From Haemaphysalis longicornis (taxonomy: Eukaryota; Arthropoda; Arachnida; Ixodida; Ixodidae), in NCBI GenBank assembly GCA_013339765.2, contig CM023457.1, positions 73,768,717 to 73,832,716 of the forward strand: a stretch of 64,000 nt of DNA, in the 5' to 3' direction. The first letter of the stretch is position 1; every line of letters begins with the position of its first letter. Position numbers and translations under genes: made by a program. Below the pieces are notes generated by a model. That model made no database searches. It was not told the DNA's origin and worked only from the letters and a program-made list of their open reading frames with translations. Shown in pieces: positions 32,277 through 42,584 of the stretch.

Positions 32277-32950
32277 TTACAGAGAGGAGTGGAGTTCGAG
32301 AAATAAAAACGTGCAAACAATGAATTCAAAGCACGTCTTGATGTGTGATGACCTTAAAGTTGTTATGTCCGTGATGACGGCGATAGTGGCGGGACGGTGG
32401 TTCCAGTCACTGCTTGTTCGTTGAATGAAATAGCCATGATAAAGATTGGTTCCACTAGATGGCACACCAACTTTTAAACAATGACCCAAACGGGAGAAAA
32501 CATAGAAGGGGTTTGTGAAAACCTGGTTCTTTAGAATAGGGCTGTGATGGAAGATTTTGTAAAAAAGTGAAAGCCGTGAACACTTACGGCGCAATGACAG
32601 GTCAGGCAAGTTTATCGACTTCTTCATGGCAGTTACGCTAGAATGGCGAGGGTAGTTAGAAAATACGGAGCGAGCTGGGTTGTTTTGAATTGATTCGAGG
32701 GCGAGGATGAGAGTGTTTGGAAGGATCCCAAATAGCACATGCGTATTTCAGACGTAATAGCGTTTTGTAAAGAGTTAGTTGCACCGATGAAAGTGCAGAT
32801 GAAAATTTACAACATAAATATCCTAGCATGCGATTAGACGGCTTAGTTATACAGTCAACATGCACCTGCCAAATATTTGTATTTGTATGAATCGACGTGT
32901 GATAAAGAAGCGCCAAGAATACCATACGTACACGTAGTAGCAGTATTATC
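32277..32950 (-). pseudogene. CR1-like LINE ORF2: C-terminal part of RT
   Basis: Two frames give CITKPSNRMLGYLCCKFSSA, LRLKYACAIWDPS, then LALESIQNNPARSVFSNYPRHSSVTAMKKSINLPDLSLRR-type segments ending in WNHRPATIAVITDITTL. These are the conserved tail blocks of CR1/Jockey RTs (AxxIWDP, IQNxxARF, WNxLP). One frameshift occurs near 32700. Confidence 0.75.
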
Positions 32951-33079
32951 ACAAAGCGATAGTTCGCATGTATTTTTCATTTCGTCAAGTTAAGACGCAT
33001 GAGCCATTTTGCACCAATCCGATAGGTTATTAAGATCGGTTTGAAGTTTCAAGATCGTCAAGCTAGGGTAGACATTTTT

Positions 33080-33810
33080 AGATACAAGTCACGATTATCA
33101 GAGAAGAGTTGAATCGTTGAAGAAGTGGTGCAGTCGGGAAGATGTAAATAAAAAAGAGCAATAGCCCCAGCATTGACCCTTGAGGTACGCCAGATGTTAC
33201 AGCACAGCAAGGGGATGAACAGTCATTAGCGGTTACGTACTACGTTCGGTTTGAAAGAAAGTCTTTATTTCACTAGAGAACGTTAGGGTCAATGTTGAGT
33301 TTTCTAAGCTTCAGAATAAGTAAGTCGTGAAATACAGTGTCAAAGGCTCTAGAAAAATCAAGAAAAATGAAGTCAGTGTCTAAACATCGTCAGTGTTAAC
33401 AAACACGTCGTTTGTAAAGGACAAAAGCTGGGTTTCTAATGACAACATCACCTTGAAGGTGTGCTGACAGTTGTTGAAAAAATGTTTCTTCGAGAAAAGC
33501 AATTAAATGTCAATATATTATATGCTCGAACATTTTGCAAGCAATGCGCGTCAATGAAATGGGACGGCGTCACCTGAAATGGCTCAGAAAAAGTTGTTTC
33601 TCTCTGTCTCTCTCTCTCTCCGGCGAATTAGTGTTACCTGATTTATGAACGGGAACCACCTTGCCCTGATTCCAATCGCCAGGTAGGAATGAACAGTGCA
33701 AAGATGGATGAAAGATCTTCGCAAGAATTAGTGATGAGCACAACTCTGTACCTTTAAATATTTTACAATTTGTGCAATCAGGGCCCGCTGAATAAGACAT
33801 ATTCAAGTTT
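33080..33810 (-). pseudogene. CR1-like LINE ORF2: RT palm with destroyed active site
   Basis: Blocks in order are SAGPDCTNCKIFKGTEL and GDWNQGKVVPVHKSG (33806-33640), FIFLDFSRAFDTVFHDLL (about 33370-33310, first catalytic Asp present), GVPQGSM-like (about 33195-33175) and, where FADD should stand, LFSDNRDLY (about 33110-33085). The D-D pair is thus lost, and a TCTC run near 33600 interrupts the frame. Confidence 0.75.
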
Positions 33811-34439
33811 ATGATCAGTTTTCAATGTCCTACCCAATCTATCACAATATAGTCCATAGAAAAAAATTATGGCTGGTGGCTGCTATGACAAAAGACGGAT
33901 GAATTCACAGAAAAACGCAACAAAATGCATCGTTTAAAAGCTTGCAACATTAATTGTTTGGAACATGTATGCCACAGTGTATTAATTGCACTACCATGTT
34001 TCTGTTACCGGTCACAATAGACCAAACTTTTCGTGGTTTTTTTATATAAAAGGGAGAGTAACGTTTTTGTAGGCATTTTTTGCATTAAAAACTTCACGGG
34101 GGTATTTGGCAGTAGCGTTTTGGTACGTGACCAGCGGTCGGGTCTGTCTATTCTCTTGGCGGAGTGAAACAATCGCGCCTTTTTGTTGCGTAGGCGTCGA
34201 AGTGCAGCATTGAACCATTGCGAACGGGGATTAGTGCGGACATTTCTTTGTGAACGTGACGGTGAACTAAATATAAAAGTTTATTTTTAAAAATAAACCA
34301 GGTTTCTTGTATTTACCGTTATTCCAAGTTCGCCATAAATTCATAGATGGATCGCTTCATTTCTTCTTTTATTGACCTGACGTCTGCTCTAGAGTAATCC
34401 CGGATAGTTTTAACTCTTTTGTTAGAAGAAACACGTGCC

Positions 34440-35261
34440 TTTAAAGTAAAGAGCAATAGAGTGATCACTTATTCCTTGAAGATTACTAAGGGAAGTAACC
34501 AAGTCTGGTGCGTTTGTTAAGATCAACTCTAAGAAGTTGGAACTAGTAGTGATAGTGTGTGTGGGTATGTGAACGAGTTGGGTTACATTGAAGTCAAAAC
34601 ATACGTTTATGAAGTCAACACACTCAGACGAATTTCCAGTAAGAGTTACAATGTCGCTTTGTCACTTTAAGTTTGGTGGGTTAAAGTCTCCCGAAAGAAA
34701 CAGGGGCAAATTCGGGTATATAAAAATGACATTTTTTAAAACATCATGTACTTCGACAGAAAACGAGAGCGAGGCGGTAGGCGACTGGTAGCATGCGCAG
34801 AGAATGAAATATTCGCTGGGGTGACAGATTCGTACACAGATATGTTCTAAGCCGGAAGAAACCCTAACCCCATAGGATTTCAGAGCACTGCTGACACCAA
34901 TGAATACACCTCCCCCAGAACGTACGTCACTGTCGTAACGCTAAATGTATGATTTTCCGTATCCACATAAGTCACTGTTCTTCATTTTAGCTGACAGCCA
35001 AGTCTCTGTACAAACATTGATATTTGCGTAACAAGAATCAATTACAGCTGGTAACTCCACCCGCTTGTTCATCACGCCTCGCGTATTTGTGAAAAGTAAG
35101 GATACGTGCTGTACATGTGGCTGCGCTGAATATAGATATGAATGCGAACTGACGTGGGGAGTATGCACTGGCGCTGCCGGTTGATTTCCGTGTTCTTGGC
35201 TAGGGGTGACTTCACAAACCTCATCGGTCGCCGCGCAGTAAATGTACATTTTCATGTTCAT
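34440..35261 (-). pseudogene. CR1-like LINE ORF2: AP endonuclease (broken)
   Basis: 35261-34941 gives SLLFTNTRGVMNKRVELPAVIDS and VCTETWLSAKM, the N-terminal and catalytic TETWL blocks. After frameshifts, about 34590-34440 gives LELILTNAPDLVT and the C-terminal GISDHSIALYF block with its catalytic His. The domain nicks the target for LINE insertion and is not expressible here. Confidence 0.7.
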
Positions 35262-35390
35262 TACAAGTTTGTTGCGATGTAGTGAAAAACGCTGACCGCT
35301 TGCATTGCCGAATTACTTCTTGCGCGACTGTCGAGTGGTTCGGCAAAACTCCTCCCCCACTGATGCGCCTGTGCATTTAGGTTAGGCTTT

Positions 35391-36115
35391 CTATGAAAGG
35401 ATGTGGTTCCTCATTTTGGAAGCAGAAAACTTGATGATGATGTGTCGCGTTTTTGTGGCTGAAAAAGCGCCAAACCTATGTGGTCTCGAGATACTACCAG
35501 AAATTTTAGAACTTTGCATATCAAGTTGAGAGGCTAGGGTACACATGTGTGCTTCAGATTGAACGTATATCTCCGTTTTATTGTCACCTATTTCGTAAAA
35601 CATAAGGTTGTGCCTTCTGGACCGGTCTTCAAGCTCGTCTATCCTTGATTTCAATTCCTCATTTTTGCTTTGGACAGCGGCAGAAAAATGTTTGTTACAT
35701 CAGCGACACGTGGTCCGCTGTCAAAGGAATCGACAACTGACTCAAGAGCGTCCATACTATTTAATAAGTGGGAAACCGTTTGCCTCATTATTTCTGGACT
35801 CTTTTTAAGATGAACAAATAGCTGCAAAACATCAGCCTGACGCGACTCCATTTTGGTGGAAAGATCGGCGATAGCCGCCAGGACTGCCTTATTAGGCCCC
35901 GAATTCAACTTCACGTCGCCGCAAAAGCAGCAGCTGTTTTGATACAAGAACGCATTCACAAAATACCTCGCCCGGAGCACTTGGGAACGGAAAGTGCAGC
36001 ACGCAGACGTTACTAGAAAGCTTATAGTAGAGTGATAGAATTTTACTAACCTGCACAAGTAAAAGTAGTGGCTTGGGCAGGGACAGACAAATGCCTGCCG
36101 CTCCTCCGTGCCCAC
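35391..36115 (-). pseudogene. CR1-like LINE ORF1 with decayed 2A-like motif
   Basis: The frame 36115-35651 holds CCFCGDVKLNSGPNK, a 2A-like GDVELNPGP motif with Glu to Lys and Pro to Ser changes. A coiled-coil-like stretch follows (IADLSTKMESRQADVLQLF..MDALESVVDSF). The frame 35654-35391 continues with SRIDELEDRSRRHNLMFYEIGDN and PHRFGA, typical of the RNA-binding part of LINE ORF1 proteins. One frameshift lies near 35655. With the changed residues the 2A would not be expected to work. Confidence 0.65.
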
Positions 36116-36540
36116 TAAAGGCTGGCGTGCTGTGCCCGCCCTTTAAGTAGTCTGTGGCTAGTGTTGACCGTGTCGATAACGCTTTCTCGTCGAGAAAGGG
36201 CTTGAAGGTGATTGCTAGATCCGGTTGGTGACGAAAGTGTGGCTCGTTGATAATCGGCGCCGGTGGCACCAGCTGAACATGCAGGACTGGAACAGTCGGT
36301 GCGTCTTGTTGTGTATTTTTAAAATCCATGCGGCAAACAGGAAAGACTGCACAAAAATAAGGAGTGGCTTATTCAGTGACAAACACGTGCCTGCCTCTCC
36401 TCCGTGCCCAGTCGTTGCGGTGTTTTGTTGTGGTCATTGGCCGACCAGTAGTGCCCGAGCTTCAACCAGAGCAGCGTCTGCGCGTACGAGCACAGCAGGC
36501 TGGGGAGAACTTTATTAGCTTTTTAAGTCATCGTGGACCT

Positions 36541-37463
36541 ATGTAAGCACGTCGACCAATCAATAGCGGAAGCTGATAAAGTCAAGCACACTTCAAAAGG
36601 CATAGATGACGACGCCTTCCAGATGCCTCTGTCCAAGGACCTGCGGATCTCTGATTGATTTGATTGATTTGATTGATTTCAGGGTTTAACGCGCCGACGC
36701 AACGCAAGCGATGAGGCGCGCCATAGTGGAGGGCTCCGGGGTAATTTTGACCACCTGGGAATCTCGTACACATTGGCGTTTTTGCTTTTCGCCTCCATAA
36801 AAAAGCGGCCGCCGCGGCCGGGAACCGAACCCGCGACCTCGTGCTCAGCAGCGCAACGCCTTATCCACTGAGCCATCGCGCCGGGTGACTTGCGAATCTT
36901 GTGCCTTACCTATTATGAACTACGGAAGCAAGGTGCCCTCATTCGAGGATCCCGTGCACGGCATGACTCAGGGTTGAGCTTGGCAGCAATTTCCACCGAT
37001 TCCGCGTTCCTTTCGCAATTATAGGACTTCGTGAGTGAGGAAGTGGCTCGACAGTTGCCTCTCCTACCTTCCACGACAAAGTATGTGTCCACGCTAGAGC
37101 CTACCCTTAGAGATGTCATCGGGAGTTTGATTGCCGAGGCACTTTCGCCGCTGTCTCCACAGTACAGGAGAGTAGCTGCGCCAGTCACTTACGCCAAAGT
37201 CGCCACCATACCACTGCAGCAAACATCCGTGATGTCCCAGCCGACCTTTCGAGTTCGACCTCGGGTTACGCCATCGGTGCTACCCCAACCTCACTTCGGG
37301 CCGCAGTTCCAAAGTGCGTGGCGTACACCGGACAGCCGCCCTATCTGCTTTGCAGGTAGGATGTCTGGTCATGTTGCACGCTATTCCCGCCGTTATCCGG
37401 TGTCAACCTGGAACTCTGTGCGGCCAGACTTCCCTCCGTCGCCTCAAATGCATATGATGCCAT
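36541..37463 (+). pseudogene. Gypsy gag, interrupted by a SINE
   Basis: Before the SINE: CKHVDQSIAEADKVKH and KGIDDDAFQM, capsid blocks. After it: ILCLTYYELRKQ, EEVARQLPLL, then PVTYAKVATIPLQQ and PTFRVRPRVTP. A zinc-knuckle relic PICFAGRMSGHVARYSRRY (about 37337-37393) has lost its second and fourth Cys. One stop at about 37022 breaks the frame. Gag packages element RNA. Confidence 0.65.
36651..36886 (-). mobile_element. tRNA-derived SINE
   Basis: On the minus strand the head has box A TGGCTCAGTGGATAAGG (36875-36859) and box B GGTTCGGTTCC (36831-36821). A body follows with GTACGAGATTCCCAGGTGGTCAAAATT and GGAGGGCTCCACTAT-like parts (read in reverse), and a tail of (AATC)n repeats at 36679-36651. 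A 13 bp target-site duplication with two mismatches flanks it: GACCTGCGGATCT (36638-36650) and GACTTGCGAATCT (36887-36899). SINEs of this kind are common in ixodid ticks. Confidence 0.85.
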
Positions 37464-37658
37464 TGTAATGGACCTCGAGGTCCTCCGGCTGCCAAGCCGT
37501 CGAGAGAGAGCGGAGACCGCACGTCAAATGATAATGACGGCTTTAATCGAACTGCTCCGCGTGCAGCGCGACCGCGTGCCACCGCTCGGTTCGTGCTGGT
37601 GAAGATGATGATGATCAGCGTCGTCTGTTATGGCGCAGAAGAGGAAGAAGTTCCAACA
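37464..37658 (-). repeat. 3' LTR of the BEL/Pao element
   Basis: 195 bp, TGTAATGGACC...TTCCAACA, identical to 40231-40425 except three C/G differences (near 37516, 37537 and 37564). Confidence 0.9.
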
Positions 37659-38323
37659 CTCTCCCCGCCGACAGATGACCGCAGGTTCGGCTACATTTGA
37701 ATGGTCTTTGCAGAGCGGGTGTAATTCTTGCTTGAGCGAATATGGCTTGACTGAAAACTTCGGCCGACAAAGCATCGCCAATGTCGTCTCTTTTTTAGTC
37801 GGCGACTGGTACCCAGAACCTCTTGCGCACTTTGGTCAGAATGTCTCGTACTTCCCCATGGAGGACCTGTGCGTGGGTGTGCTGGATCACGAGAGATGTT
37901 TAGTTCTTTCTTGGTTCCTTTTTTGAGGTTATCTCGAGTCGTTGTTTCATACCTTCTCACAAGCTTGACACCTTTTTCTAGCTTTTCCGTTGAGCTGGGG
38001 GTCCGCATAGTCGCAATAGCAAGGCTATTTCCTAGGTCGAAGCTTGGTTTACACGGGGAAACAACCTCCTGTAGCTCATTCATCGCTTCGACGGCCGTTT
38101 TTACTCGTTTCATAGCCAGTTTGGTGGTGCCCCAGCTTTGTTTGTTCTTGCATTTGGCGCCTATGCCTCCAACTTGCGACGAACGGTTCAGAACCTTCGA
38201 CACCTCGTTGGCTCCCACGCACGCACGGAGCACGATAACGTTGGCACAGTGCGTGAAATTTGCTCCTACTGCCAGTGGGCCCTGTACAGTACAGACCAGC
38301 AACGTTTCCACGGCTTTGAGCAT
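37524..38323 (-). pseudogene. BEL/Pao pol remnants: RT start joined to integrase N-terminus
   Basis: The frame 38323-37691 starts KAVETLLVCTVQGPLAVGANFTH (protease/RT junction), then VSKVLNR, AMNELQEVV and LGNSLAIATMR with charged segments resembling BEL RT N-terminal parts. It then passes to VLGTSRRLKKRRHWRCFVGRSFQ. In another frame (37781-37524) CRPKFSVKPYSLKQELHPL matches the CRRFxxKPY block of BEL integrases. Two large deletions are implied, RT core to RNase H and integrase core onward, so no pol enzyme can be made. Confidence 0.55.
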
Positions 38324-38407
38324 CGTGGTCAGTGGTTTTACATTACCGGTTACTAGCTCCCAGTAGTGGTCCGCACCAATCAGGATCGATATTTTGATTT
38401 CACCGAA

Positions 38408-38848
38408 TCACTGTGCTCTGAGTCCCCTTGTGTCCAAGGGCATTTCTCTCATCTTCGTGATGACTTGGTCGTCCGGTATGGGAATATGCTCGTTGCCTAG
38501 TGCGTCAATTTCGAGCGCGTCAATCTGTACCGTCCTCTCTGTCTTTTCGGGAGCGATGAACACACGTACTTTTCGCAGGGTTCTCGTCTCATTTTTACAT
38601 CCAAAGAGGCCAACAATCAAGGTCTCCTCTTCTACAAACTCGCACCCTAGTTTCTTGGAGGCTTCTGCAGTGATGAAACTGCGCTGGCTTCCGCCATCGA
38701 AAAGAATTCGGTGGCGTCCCGACGATGCGGAGCCCGCGGCTGTTGCTGTCAAAGTTTGGAGGAGGACCATGGGGCCAGTTTGCCGAGAAACCAGGCTGAC
38801 TGGGGTAGAGGTTACGGTGTTGCTTCTTGGGACGTCTGACGTGCACAT
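38408..38848 (-). CDS. BEL/Pao aspartic protease region
   Basis: An open frame of 146 codons holds HRILFDGGSQRSFI, the BEL/Pao protease active site with DGG/DTG-like Asp, followed by TAEASKKLGC, VGLFGCKNETRTL and the usual ALEI..IPIPDDQV segment. The family cleaves the element polyprotein. The frame differs from gag upstream (38888-39700); the junction holds a frameshift or stop near 38880. The active-site Asp is kept. Confidence 0.7.
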   Translation of the reverse strand: MCTSDVPRSNTVTSTPVSLVSRQTGPMVLLQTLTATAAGSASSGRHRILFDGGSQRSFITAEASKKLGCEFVEEETLIVGLFGCKNETRTLRKVRVFIAPEKTERTVQIDALEIDALGNEHIPIPDDQVITKMREMPLDTRGLRAQ

Positions 38849-38887
38849 GGTCGCTGCGTGCTTCCGTGCACACTTGCCGCACCGCAG

Positions 38888-39700
38888 TCACCCTCGGCAG
38901 TCCTTGGACAAGTGGCCTTTCTTCAGACACCGGAAGCATCGACCTTCCTTAGCGAGCAGCTGCTTTTTCTGTGTGATGTTCCATTCATCAAAGTCGCAGA
39001 CCTCTGAACGGTGCTTTGTGGTCTGGCAGAACAGGCACCGCTGAGTGTTCTTCGCTGAAGTGCGTAGAACCGACACGGTGTGTACGTCACAGTGTTGCTG
39101 CTGTCTAGGTTGCTCTTCTAGGTTCACAGCGACGTCTGAGGTGCTTACTCCCGTAAGGTTCTCCATGGCTTCTCGACACTGGACTTGCTGATCGATGAAC
39201 TCGAGAAGCTGCTGAAGCTCTTGTTCGGGCTGTACCGTCTGGTTCTGTCGGTCCCTTATGGCTTCAGTTGAGGTGAATGTCGTTGTTGAAGGCGTCGGTG
39301 GGCTGAAGCGCTCGTGAAACTTCAGAACCATGTCGCATGGCAGTACTCTGAAGAGGATCTCCCGTAACATTAGGCAGTAATTGCCAGTACTAATACCAAG
39401 TGCCTTCAAACTTCGTACGTGTACTTGAACCTCGTCGTATAGCGGTCGAAGTTGATGCACGTTCGAACACGACGAAACTGATTTCAAGTCCAGAAGGCCT
39501 CTGAGGTGATCTTGTAAGATGAGCCTTTCGTCACCGAAGCGCTTTCTTGAAATATCGATGGCGTCTTTGTAGCACTCCTCGCTCGACTGGAGTCCAGAGA
39601 TGGCCGATGCGGCAGCTCCAGTGGCGAGGGTGTTCAAATAGTTGAATTTGTCTACAGTGCTCAGATCGTCGTTATTATGCACGGCCGACGCGAACTGCAT
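38888..39700 (-). CDS. BEL/Pao gag, C-terminal two thirds with two zinc knuckles
   Basis: The 270-codon frame carries the gag (DUF1759-type) block FASAVHNNDDLSTVDKFNYL, GLLDLKSVSS and SLKALGISTGNYC. Two cysteine motifs near the end, CLFCQTTKHRSEVC and CFRCLKKGHLSKDC, bind nucleic acid. In the same frame upstream, one TGA at 39715-39713 separates it from 40294-39716. The Met at 39700 is internal to gag, not a true start. Confidence 0.85.
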   Translation of the reverse strand: MQFASAVHNNDDLSTVDKFNYLNTLATGAAASAISGLQSSEECYKDAIDISRKRFGDERLILQDHLRGLLDLKSVSSCSNVHQLRPLYDEVQVHVRSLKALGISTGNYCLMLREILFRVLPCDMVLKFHERFSPPTPSTTTFTSTEAIRDRQNQTVQPEQELQQLLEFIDQQVQCREAMENLTGVSTSDVAVNLEEQPRQQQHCDVHTVSVLRTSAKNTQRCLFCQTTKHRSEVCDFDEWNITQKKQLLAKEGRCFRCLKKGHLSKDCRG

Positions 39701-39712
39701 CCAAAAGCGCTG

Positions 39713-40294
39713 TCAGTTCTTCCGGTTCATATCGAACTTTAGAAGGTCAAGCTGAGGCAACTTAGCCTTGCTGGCGGTCGGAGTCTGGGAACTCGGCCGT
39801 CGTGTAGGTCTGGATGCGAGAGCGTCTTGCAACCTGAAGCGCAGGGCCGCTGCCGTGTTCATAACCTTGTCCCCATATTTGCCCGCATTCGACGTCTCAT
39901 TATCCAGCAGATCGTCTGGCGTCTCGTCAAAAATCCGGTCGTCGAGCTTCCTTATCTGCTGGTGGAGCGCTTCTATTCGTTCAAGCAGAACGCTCACCTC
40001 GGACGCCGAAAGTACAGGTTGCCCTCGCAATGCTGCTTCCGCTTCGACAATTACGCCGTCCAGCTGAGAGCGGAGGCTCTGGCGACGTCGGAGTAGCCGT
40101 TCCATGGCGGTCAGCTGGCGGCCGGGGATTCTGAGGCCAAGGTCGCAGGTGTCGCGTCGGTTCACAGGCTTGCGCGGCTCCGTGCGTCGATGACGTTGGC
40201 CTTGTCTTGAGATCCCGAGTTTCGGCACCATGTAATGGACCTCGAGGTCCTCCGGCTGCCAAGCCGTCGAGAGAGAGCGGAGAGCGCACGTCAA
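39713..40294 (-). pseudogene. BEL/Pao gag, N-terminal part ending at a premature stop
   Basis: The frame is in phase with the frame ending at 38888 and stops at TGA 39715-39713 after LLKFDMNRKN, just before QRFWMQF; related gags read through here. A heptad-like segment (SEVSVLLERIEALHQQIRKLDDRI) suggests a coiled coil. The first Met is close to the LTR end (40231), so translation may begin further inside. Confidence 0.75.
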
Positions 40295-40425
40295 ATGATA
40301 ATGAGGGCTTTAATCGAACTGCTCCGCGTGGAGCGCGACCGCGTGCCACCGCTCGGTTCGTGCTGGTGAAGATGATGATGATCAGCGTCGTCTGTTATGG
40401 CGCAGAAGAGGAAGAAGTTCCAACA
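40231..40425 (-). repeat. 5' LTR of the BEL/Pao element
   Basis: 195 bp partner of 37464-37658, with the GTCAT duplication following at 40426-40430. Confidence 0.9.
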
Positions 40426-41575
40426 GTCATGTTCCTCGTTCCCAACTTACTCTTCGGAATGCGCCAGCTATACTGACCACCTGTCGCCGTCACCCCGCCG
40501 TCGCTCGCTCTCGCCGGTGTGGCTCTGTCCGGGTTCCATGAATACGGAAAACGGTTCGCCGCAGTTCCTGAGGCACGAACTGCATCGAAGTCATAACGTC
40601 CAAGGCCTCATCCACTCCGCCTCTTCCCCCCCCCCCAATGTCATCAATGCTAGTGTTTAACCCGTTCGCACATTGGCTTTGGTTGACACAGGAGCCGTCG
40701 TTTTCGTTATTCACGCTGATCTCTACCGTTCCCTTCGCAAAGTCAAGACGCCCCTGGATGGTCTATTTGCTCCGAACCCGAAGTGCACAACATACCAAGC
40801 AAATGGCTGCATACACGGCTCGGATCGTTATTCAGAACGTCGTGCACCATATTGAGTTCGTAGTGCTTCCAACTTGCTCCACGAAGTAATTTTAGCATGG
40901 GACTTTCTTTCGCGGCAAAATGCAGTGATTAACTGCGCTTCCGCACAAGTTGGGTTTTCTGCCTTTTCTGACGCATCTTTCGACGACGACCATCCCGTCC
41001 ACACTAATAAACTTGTCGTTGCAGAAGACACTCATATTCCGCCATGTTTTTTTGTATGTGTGCCTGTATGCTGTTTGTCTATGACCGACGCCCTAGCGCT
41101 GTTTACGCGATCTGACATGTGTCACCGCCGCAACTAATTTCCGCCGCCGTTTGGCGCTCTGAGTTTTCACTCCGGAGCAAGCGCCATTTTCATCCGGAAC
41201 ATATCCACCGTACCGTGCGTCCTTATAAAAGCTGAAACTCTTGAAAGTCTCGAATAAATAGACCATGACCTTGTCTTCAATGTTACGGATGACGTGCCAC
41301 ACATTGATATCGACAGACTAGATCCGCGTTCGTGAGATCCCAACTCGTTGACTGATGTTTTTTGTGCCTGTATGGACGATGCTCTACACAGCAACCAACA
41401 AGCGCAACTGATGGCTCTACTTCAGCGCTTGCATTCGATTTTCATTTGCGACACAACGCACTTGGCCGTATGTCCACTGTCAAGCGCACCATCGACACTG
41501 GAAGCCATGCTCCCCTTCGGCAACGGCCGTATCGCGTCGCCCCAGCCGAGCGTTACACCATCGAGTAGCCGCTGC
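40426..41575 (+). pseudogene. Gypsy protease and RT start (second half of the split element)
   Basis: After the BEL insertion: LALVDTGAVVFVIHADLYRSL (about 40670-40740, aspartic protease DTG), then VILAWDFLSRQNAVINC (about 40890), TDDVPHIDIDRL (about 41285), LMALLQRLHSIF (about 41410) and the RT entry VKRTIDTGSHAPLRQRPYRVAP (about 41480-41550). Frameshifts separate most blocks. The RT is cut at about 41575 by a LINE 5' end. Confidence 0.7.
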
Positions 41576-41990
41576 AAGGGGCACCTTGAGCAATTATGTG
41601 ACGGTATTAGCGACATCGCGGACGCCGAGCCCCCATACTCACGCTGTAACCGACCGTGGTAATGACTTTTAAGGTGAAGGGTAGAAACCTCAAACAGTGG
41701 CCGTAGGAGCCCACGTCATGCTCCGGCGTATGGGTTCCCTGTCTGTTTACCGGGCAGGTAGCTCCAGGAGCTCTTCAACTATCAGGGTAAAAGTGACGAA
41801 GGAACTACCCCCGTCCCCTACTTTTATACATGCTGTATGGTTTTTAAAAATTCCCCAAACCCATTTATCGGCCCCCTAAAACGAGCCGCACCGAATTATC
41901 CTATCCACCCCTTCCGACCATGACTACTCCAAAACCTCATAACTACCCACACTTGTTGGTAATTGATTCTCTTGAACAAACTAGGAATAT

Positions 41991-42584
41991 TTGCTCACAG
42001 TCAGTCTTCTTTTTTCGAAGTTCTTAGAAATTATAAGAGAATCTTACGAAGCTAACAAGCAAAGAACCGGCGACATCTTGCTCGAAGTACACAATCAACA
42101 GCAGGCCACAAAGCTCCTGAAACAGACACGAATTGCCGATCTCGGCATCAAGGCGACGCCCCACTGCAGCCTCAACAGCTCGCAGGGCGTGATCTCGGAG
42201 CCAGATTTAGCAAATGAGACAGAGGCCAATCTTCTTGAAGGCCTGAAAAGTCAAAGTGTGACGGCTGTCAGGCGCATAACCACAAGAGACGATAAGGTAG
42301 TACCCAAAAAACATATCATCCCGACATTTGATCGTTCTGTCCTTCCAGACCACATCAATGCTGGTTTCATCGAGTGCTACCTCCAAGCGTACATCCCGAA
42401 CCCGCGGCTCTGTTTCAAGTGCCAGCGGTTCGGGCGTGGTACTAACTCGTGTCAGGGCCAAATGACCTGTGCCAATTTGGGCCAACAAAAGCAACCACAT
42501 ATAATTGTAATTTACAACTCCTTTGTAATAACTGTCAGGGCCCACACGTGGCATACTCCAGAAAATGCGAGAAGTTACAACTAA
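41991..42584 (+). pseudogene. LINE ORF1 (plus-strand copy)
   Basis: A 197-codon frame carries EANKQRTGDILLEVHNQQQA, LNSSQGVISEPDL, VTAVRRIT, KKHIIPTFDRS and the zinc knuckle CFKCQRFGRGTNSC, where the knuckle His is changed to Arg. The tail AYSRKCEK and PEARKRFASFPLRWYADAA continue in another frame to about 42720. A Pro/Ala-rich segment follows to about 43115. Confidence 0.7.

Larger units (their letters stand above)
32237..36410 (-). mobile_element. Nearly full-length CR1-like LINE (dead)
   Basis: Minus strand, in order: 5' region with a repeated GTGGCTT..CTCCTCCGTGCCCA block (36364 and 36068, offset 296 bp), ORF1 with a decayed 2A-like motif and coiled coil (36115-35391), endonuclease (35261-34440), RT (33810-33080), C-terminal region (32950-32277) and an AAATAAATGAA-type 3' end near 32237. 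Order and motifs fit CR1/L2-type LINEs. Frameshifts and stops occur throughout, and the RT active site is destroyed. No target-site duplication was recognised. Its 5' end abuts the gypsy gag at about 36535. Confidence 0.75.
37464..40425 (-). mobile_element. BEL/Pao element with LTRs, internally deleted
   Basis: Two 195 bp LTRs (37464-37658, 40231-40425) start TG and end CA and differ at only three positions. A 5 bp target-site duplication, GCCAT (37459-37463) and GTCAT (40426-40430) with one mismatch, flanks it. Internal minus order is gag, protease, start of RT, then directly an integrase zinc-binding remnant next to the 3' LTR. The RT core, RNase H and integrase core are missing. The short LTRs and 3 kb size contrast with 6-7 kb for complete BEL/Pao elements. 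It sits inside a gypsy gag-pol. Confidence 0.88.
36535..41575 (+). mobile_element. Ty3/gypsy element split by a SINE, a BEL/Pao element and a LINE
   Basis: Pieces in one orientation make up one element: gag 36541-36650, gag 36887-37463, then zinc-knuckle/protease 40426-41100 and the start of RT to about 41575. The interruptions are a SINE (36651-36886), a BEL/Pao element (37464-40425) and, at the end, a LINE (from about 41576). Two of the three have readable target-site duplications. Its LTRs, RT core and integrase are not seen in the window. Confidence 0.75.

Noticed and set aside
32237..36410. Active autonomous LINE
   Set aside because: The FADD catalytic site is replaced by FSDN and several frameshifts interrupt both ORFs.
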